Below, piece after piece: positions 6,473 to 9,294 of a DNA stretch of 9,294 nucleotides. The stretch is from contig DATJZH010000344.1 in the NCBI GenBank assembly GCA_035499215.1, forward strand, positions 1-9,294. The letters run 5' to 3'. The stretch is from DATJZH01 sp035499215 (lineage in GTDB: Bacteria; Actinomycetota; Actinomycetes; Streptosporangiales; Streptosporangiaceae). Numbering within the stretch: the stretch's first letter is position 1; each line of letters begins with the position of its first letter. The position numbers were made by a program, and so were the translations under genes. The notes under the pieces are model-generated. The model was not told the origin of the DNA, searched no databases, and saw nothing but the letters and a program-made list of their open reading frames with translations.

Positions 6473-6492
6473 CCGCCGTGCGGTGTCGGCGG
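6473..6492 (-). terminator. Candidate terminator after the 178-residue gene
   Basis: CCGCCG (6473-6478) pairs with CGGCGG (6487-6492) around an 8-nt loop, starting 6 nt past the stop at 6499. A further G/C palindrome, CGGGCCGGCCCG, follows at about 6456-6467. There is no T-tract. Confidence 0.4.
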
Positions 6493-6498
6493 TTCCGG

Positions 6499-7035
6499 TC
6501 AGGACTGGGGACCTTCGGTCCTGACCTGCTCAACCCGGCGAAGAGCATCTCTGAGCTCGGCGAGCCAGGCGTCCTCGTGCTCGCCTACCAGCCGGACGCA
6601 CCACGCCAGGGCGTCACTGCGGCTGCGGGCGACGCCGGCATCCACCAGGGTGTCGAGGACCAGCCGCTCGGCCTGGCGCAAGCGGGTCATGACCGGCACG
6701 GAGAACGTCGTGAACATCACTGTCCGGCCGCCGCATATGACACCCCACGAAACCTTGCGGCCGAACCTGTACTCAGCTTCCCTGGCGATCTCTATCCGCT
6801 GCTGCCGGGTCTCCTCCCGGAACCTCCGGCTCCGGCCGTCGGCGGCTGCGGCGCTCTCGGCCTCCGTAGCGCCCGGGGCGATCTGCGCGCCGGCCAGCGC
6901 CCCGAGGACAGTGATTTCCTCCCGGTCGATCGTGACCTCCGGCGTCGCGGTGAACCAGTCGCCCGGCAGCCGGCCAGTGAACCAGCCGCGCAGCGTGTCG
7001 CCCGCGGACGTCGGTGGCTTCTCTCCTGTATTCAT
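6499..7035 (-). CDS. Conserved actinobacterial protein of unknown function
   Basis: This 178-residue soluble protein has no signal peptide or membrane segment. I recognise the sequence type from actinobacterial genomes but know no function. Visible parts are an N-terminal block GWFTGRLPGDWFTATPEVTI (17-36), then a strand and acidic turn DREEITVLGAL (37-47), an Ala/Glu-rich linker (50-66), a charged helix SRRFREETRQQRIEIAREAEYRFG (69-92), a strand pair KVSWGVICGGRTVMFTTFSV (94-113), and a C-terminal helical part (114-178) with RLVLDTLVDAGVARSRSDALAWCVRLVG. The last stretch resembles the helix-turn-helix half of a ribbon-helix-helix-like domain, so nucleic-acid binding is conceivable but only inference. 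ATG 7035 fits a leaderless mRNA: a -10 box ends 7 nt upstream and no ribosome binding site precedes the start. It stands alone, flanked by gene-free stretches and a candidate terminator. Confidence 0.85.
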   Translation of the reverse strand: MNTGEKPPTSAGDTLRGWFTGRLPGDWFTATPEVTIDREEITVLGALAGAQIAPGATEAESAAAADGRSRRFREETRQQRIEIAREAEYRFGRKVSWGVICGGRTVMFTTFSVPVMTRLRQAERLVLDTLVDAGVARSRSDALAWCVRLVGEHEDAWLAELRDALRRVEQVRTEGPQS

Positions 7036-7070
7036 GTAATGAAGATTACACTTCTCCGCCGAACTCGCAA
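7035..7070 (-). promoter_or_regulatory. Leaderless promoter with a palindromic operator
   Basis: On the minus strand TTGCGA (7065-7070), 16 nt, then TAATCT (7043-7048) forms a plausible -35/-10 pair. The -10 ends 7 nt before ATG 7035, so transcription should begin at or next to the ATG. A perfect inverted repeat TGTAAT-GAAG-ATTACA (7035-7050) covers the -10 and the first base of the start codon. It is strikingly AT-rich for this DNA and well placed for a repressor to block the polymerase. Confidence 0.6.
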
Positions 7071-7273
7071 GTCCGCGCGCCGCCGTTCCGGAGCCCCGCG
7101 GCCGCCAGGCAATCGGGCCGGCCCGCGCGCTGGGTTCACCCCGGTGCGCGACTGCAGCCAGACGACCCGCCCACCGGAGTGCCGGGTGCCATCGAGGCAG
7201 CCGCGAGGGGTCTGGCCGAGTCCGAGCGTGCGCCCGCGCGGGAGGGCGCGGCCGCGCCGTCGGATGACCCGGA

Positions 7274-7332
7274 TGCGCTCAGCCGCCCCAAAGATGGGTG
7301 CGCTCAGCAGGCCGGACCCGGGATGCCTCAGC
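7274..7332. repeat. Short repeats spaced 25 bp at the 3' end of the NlpC/P60 gene
   Basis: TGCGCTCAGC occurs at 7274-7283 and 7299-7308, and a one-base-shorter TGCCTCAGC at 7324-7332. The copies are exactly 25 bp apart, and the last contains the stop codon (7328-7330). Only the cores match; the spacers differ. Confidence 0.4.
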
Positions 7333-8710
7333 CGACCGGGCTGGCGGCGACTTCGGCCGCAAGCCGCGGGTAAATCCGCACCGCGCCCGCAAACTCGCTG
7401 TCCAGGTCGGCCGGCACGACCTGGACATCCATGCCGGGCTCCGGGGCCTGCAGCATCATCCCGTTGCCGACGTAGATCGCCACATGCGAGATGTATCTGG
7501 GGGCAGTGGGGTCGGTGTAGTAGAAGAGCAGGTCGGCCGGGCGGAGCTCGCTGACCGGCACCTGCGGCCCTGTCAGTGCCTGGGCCCCCGCCACTCTCGG
7601 CATGACGACACCGGCCTGCGCGAGGGACCACTGCACCAGTCCGGAGCAGTCGAATGCCCTCGGCCCGGCCGCTCCCCAGACGTACGGCATCCCGGTCCGG
7701 CTCTGCGCGGCGGCCAGGAACCTGGCGATCTCGGCCTGGCTGAGGCCCGGGCCCGCGTCGCTCACCGCCGCCGGCGCCCCGGCCGCGCCCGTGCCCGCGC
7801 CGACCGCGCCCGCACCGACCGGGGCGCCTGCGGATGCCTGCTGCGTGACCAGCGGCGCGACGGTGGCGCGGCGCGGCAGCAGCTTCTCGACCTGGGCAGC
7901 GAGCACCGCGAGCATGGCGTGCGGTGCGCTGATCACGATCGCGTTGTCGGCCGGCATGCCGAGCGACCGGGCGACCTGATCAGACACGACGGCGTCCACC
8001 CCGGCGATGCCGACAGTCCCGAAAGCACCGACCCGAAGGCGCTCTAGCCGCGTGCCGAGCACCCGGACGGTGCGGCCTGGCGGCAAATTGTCCTGTTTGC
8101 CCATCGTGTAGGACACCGCGATGCCACCGCCTGCGACGTTACGCCACAGCCCGCTGGACCGTGCCGTGCGCGGCGCGGCAAAACCGCGGAATGCGGACGG
8201 ATCGACGCCCAGCATCGCCACGTAGGTGCCATTCACCTTAATCCGGGCGGCGTCCACCGGCTCGGCTGCGACGACGCCCTGCAGCCGGCGGATGCGGGCG
8301 GCGATCCGGCCCGGCAGCCTGGCGGGCCCGACGACGAGCAGATCGGGCGGCAGCAGCTTGCGCAGCGATGCGACGGTGGGCTCCGTACCGGACGGTGCCG
8401 GGCCAGTGGCGGGCGCCGAATCTCTCGCCAGCCGCGACAATGCGCTTGATCCGGCCGCCTGTCCGGTCACCGCCGCGGCGGCTGACCCGGCGCTGCCCGC
8501 CTGGCCGGCATCAGGGGCGGCAAATCGCTCCTGCAGGACGCCCAGCCGGGTACCCGCAGCCACGCCGACGGCGGGCCCGGCAGACGACACGAGCCGGAGC
8601 TGAGGCCCGGCAGACAGGGCCGCGGCAGACAGGCCAGCGGCAGCGGTGACCAGGCTCAGCGCCAGGCAGACGCCGAGAGCGACGGGGAGCTTACGCGCCC
8701 AGTCCCGCAC
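7328..8710 (-). CDS. Secreted NlpC/P60 peptidase with an extra permease-like extracellular domain
   Basis: This 460-residue protein starts with a signal sequence (RKLPVALGVCLALSLVTAAAG, about 6-26), so it is exported or anchored. After an Ala/Gly-rich stretch (about 60-110), residues about 118-285 resemble the extracellular core of MacB/FtsX-type permeases: VVAAEPVDAARIKVNG, AMLGVDPSAF (165-174), GGGIAVS (194-200), LPPGRTVRVLG, VGAFGTVGIAGVDAVVS (227-243). An Ala/Gly linker (291-320) leads to the NlpC/P60 domain (about 325-448) with AFDCSGLVQWSLAQAG (Cys355) and YISHVAIYVGNG (His409). Gln421 (QAPEPG) may be the third polar residue. NlpC/P60 enzymes cut peptidoglycan stem peptides, usually next to gamma-D-Glu. 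GTG 8710 is preceded by GAGGGGG at 5 nt. The peptidase call is secure; the middle-domain assignment is by pattern only. Relatives might be described simply as C40 peptidases. Confidence 0.9.
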   Translation of the reverse strand: MRDWARKLPVALGVCLALSLVTAAAGLSAAALSAGPQLRLVSSAGPAVGVAAGTRLGVLQERFAAPDAGQAGSAGSAAAAVTGQAAGSSALSRLARDSAPATGPAPSGTEPTVASLRKLLPPDLLVVGPARLPGRIAARIRRLQGVVAAEPVDAARIKVNGTYVAMLGVDPSAFRGFAAPRTARSSGLWRNVAGGGIAVSYTMGKQDNLPPGRTVRVLGTRLERLRVGAFGTVGIAGVDAVVSDQVARSLGMPADNAIVISAPHAMLAVLAAQVEKLLPRRATVAPLVTQQASAGAPVGAGAVGAGTGAAGAPAAVSDAGPGLSQAEIARFLAAAQSRTGMPYVWGAAGPRAFDCSGLVQWSLAQAGVVMPRVAGAQALTGPQVPVSELRPADLLFYYTDPTAPRYISHVAIYVGNGMMLQAPEPGMDVQVVPADLDSEFAGAVRIYPRLAAEVAASPVG

Positions 8711-9051
8711 CTGAACCCCCTCGACCGGGGACCATAGCCCCCTTCTGCTGGCTAGCCCGTGGATCTACGCTACGCCGCAGACACGTCCAGCCGAAGATCG
8801 GTTAACTGAAGATCCGGTCCCTGACGATCCGCAATCCGCGCGTCCGCCCTGGACGTCCGCGCTGCAGGTCAATGTACCCGGCAGCGCCTCTCAACTGGGT
8901 GCCTCGTTCGCTATGTTCGGGTAAAAGCTCGCGTCTGCCGGGACGGAGCTCTGGCAGATCATGGCACTAGCCCGGCCGCCGCCGGCCCGGAGCCCGGCGG
9001 CCAGTAACTCACCGGCCGGAACCTGGCGGCCGGAACCCGGCGGCCAGTAAC
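8711..9051. other. Repeat-rich gene-free stretch upstream of the NlpC/P60 gene
   Basis: These 341 nt hold no gene I can support. The NlpC/P60 ribosome binding site GAGGGGG is at 8716-8722. TAGCGT on the minus strand (about 8767-8772) fits TANNNT and could be its -10, without a good -35. There is a 15-bp tandem repeat at 8791-8835 and a repeat cluster at 8987-9058. I looked for the conserved elements of a ydaO-type c-di-AMP riboswitch, which often precedes cell-wall hydrolase genes in actinobacteria, and did not find them. Confidence 0.45.
8791..8835. repeat. Three tandem imperfect 15-bp repeats
   Basis: Three adjacent units begin CCGAAGATCGG (8791), CTGAAGATCCG (8806) and CTGACGATCCG (8821). 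The core GAMGATC recurs exactly every 15 bp (8793, 8808, 8823), and the first junction holds the palindrome GTTAAC. They lie 80-125 nt upstream of the NlpC/P60 start and may be activator or repressor sites. Confidence 0.55.
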
Positions 9052-9058
9052 TCACCGG
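8987..9058. repeat. A-B-A-A-B repeat cluster over the end of the YyaL-like gene
   Basis: Element A (14 bp, CCGGARCCYGGCGG) occurs at 8987-9000, 9016-9029 and 9030-9043. Element B (15 bp, CCAGTAACTCACCGG) follows it at 9001-9015 and 9044-9058. The two A-B blocks are 29-bp copies with one mismatch, 43 bp apart. The right-hand B contains the gene's stop codon (9052-9054). A local duplication of the gene's 3' end is the simplest explanation; a processing or terminator role is possible. Confidence 0.75.
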
Positions 9059-9294
9059 GTGGATCTGAGCACGGCGCGCAACTGGTCCGCATCGGTCACC
9101 GGCAGGCGGCAGACGAAGTCCCGGCACACGTAGGCGGCCGGGGCGCCGTCCAGCAGGCGCCGGCCGGCCAGCAGCGGGATCTGCGGCTGGTCAGAGGCGG
9201 CGGATCCCCCAGCGTCGCCGGAGCGCGCAGATCCGTCGCCGAGCGCGATCACCGCGCCGGGCGGGGCCGCCAGCAATGCGGTCCTGTGCAGCGC
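9052..9294 (-). CDS. YyaL-family thioredoxin-domain protein, C-terminal end only
   Basis: Eighty codons and a TGA stop remain; the gene enters from the right edge. The last part, IPLLAGRRLLDGAPAAYVCRDFVCRLPVTDADQL, matches the ending I know from YyaL-type proteins (thioredoxin-like DUF255 domain plus an (alpha/alpha)6 barrel, like M. tuberculosis Rv1084), where a PLL...DG..AAYVC..F.C..P.TD phrase closes the protein. The preceding ALHRTALLAAPPGAVIALGDG also fits that end of the barrel. Their biochemical role is not settled. In other actinobacteria a gene of this family lies near the Rv1086-type uppS, which supports the call. Two cysteines in YVCRDFVC are kept. The thioredoxin domain itself lies outside the window. 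Confidence 0.75.
   Translation of the reverse strand, partial: ALHRTALLAAPPGAVIALGDGSARSGDAGGSAASDQPQIPLLAGRRLLDGAPAAYVCRDFVCRLPVTDADQLRAVLRSTR

Noticed and set aside
8906..8919. GTTCG-CTAT-GTTCG, resembling halves of the Gram-positive LexA box
   Set aside because: The LexA box is an inverted repeat (CGAAC-N4-GTTCG); here the halves are direct repeats, and no DNA-repair gene follows.
8711..9051. Possible c-di-AMP (ydaO-type) riboswitch before the peptidase gene
   Set aside because: The context was suggestive, but I could not find the conserved riboswitch blocks on the minus strand.

Overview
The window is high-GC DNA with a strong G/C third-position bias, GTG as well as ATG starts, and promoter-like boxes set close enough to start codons to suggest leaderless mRNAs. 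Together with the proteins recognised (an Rv1086-type cis-prenyltransferase, a PIN-PhoH ATPase, a DUF5941-like membrane protein and a YyaL C-terminus), this points to an actinobacterium of the Streptomyces/Streptosporangiales type. No tRNA, rRNA, CRISPR array, transposase or integrase was seen, so it reads as chromosomal core or near-core DNA.

Layout, left to right. (1) 1-1323, minus: a membrane protein resembling DUF5941 and cut by the left edge. (2) 1324-1494: divergent intergenic region with a likely leaderless promoter for ispD. (3) 1495-2265, plus: an IspD-family cytidylyltransferase. (4) 2272-3393, minus: an ExoA-like family 2 glycosyltransferase, whose stop lies 6 nt from the ispD stop. 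(5) 3475-4854, minus: PIN-PhoH protein. (6) 5160-5921, minus: short-chain cis-prenyltransferase, followed by nested inverted repeats. (7) 5922-6472: about 550 nt with no convincing gene but a promoter-like element. (8) 6499-7035, minus: conserved actinobacterial protein of unknown function, with an AT-rich palindrome over its leaderless promoter. (9) 7328-8710, minus: secreted NlpC/P60 peptidase that seems to carry an extracellular domain like those of MacB/FtsX-type permeases. (10) 8711-9051: repeat-rich intergenic region. (11) 9052-9294, minus: C-terminal end of a YyaL-family (thioredoxin-domain) protein entering from the right edge.

Six of the seven readable genes right of ispD's stop and all those left of it except ispD itself lie on the minus strand. 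The common theme is the cell envelope: prenyl diphosphate synthesis (uppS), a membrane-anchored glycosyltransferase, a cytidylyltransferase beside a protein related to CDP-alcohol phosphatidyltransferases, and a secreted peptidoglycan peptidase. That these act in one pathway is inference. The gaps between genes (80-600 nt) and the candidate terminators argue for several separate transcripts and not one operon.

The best leads are the domain architecture of the NlpC/P60 protein, the palindromic operator over the 178-residue gene's promoter, and several short repeat arrays beside stop or start codons (8987-9058, 8791-8835, 3391-3438, 5106-5159).
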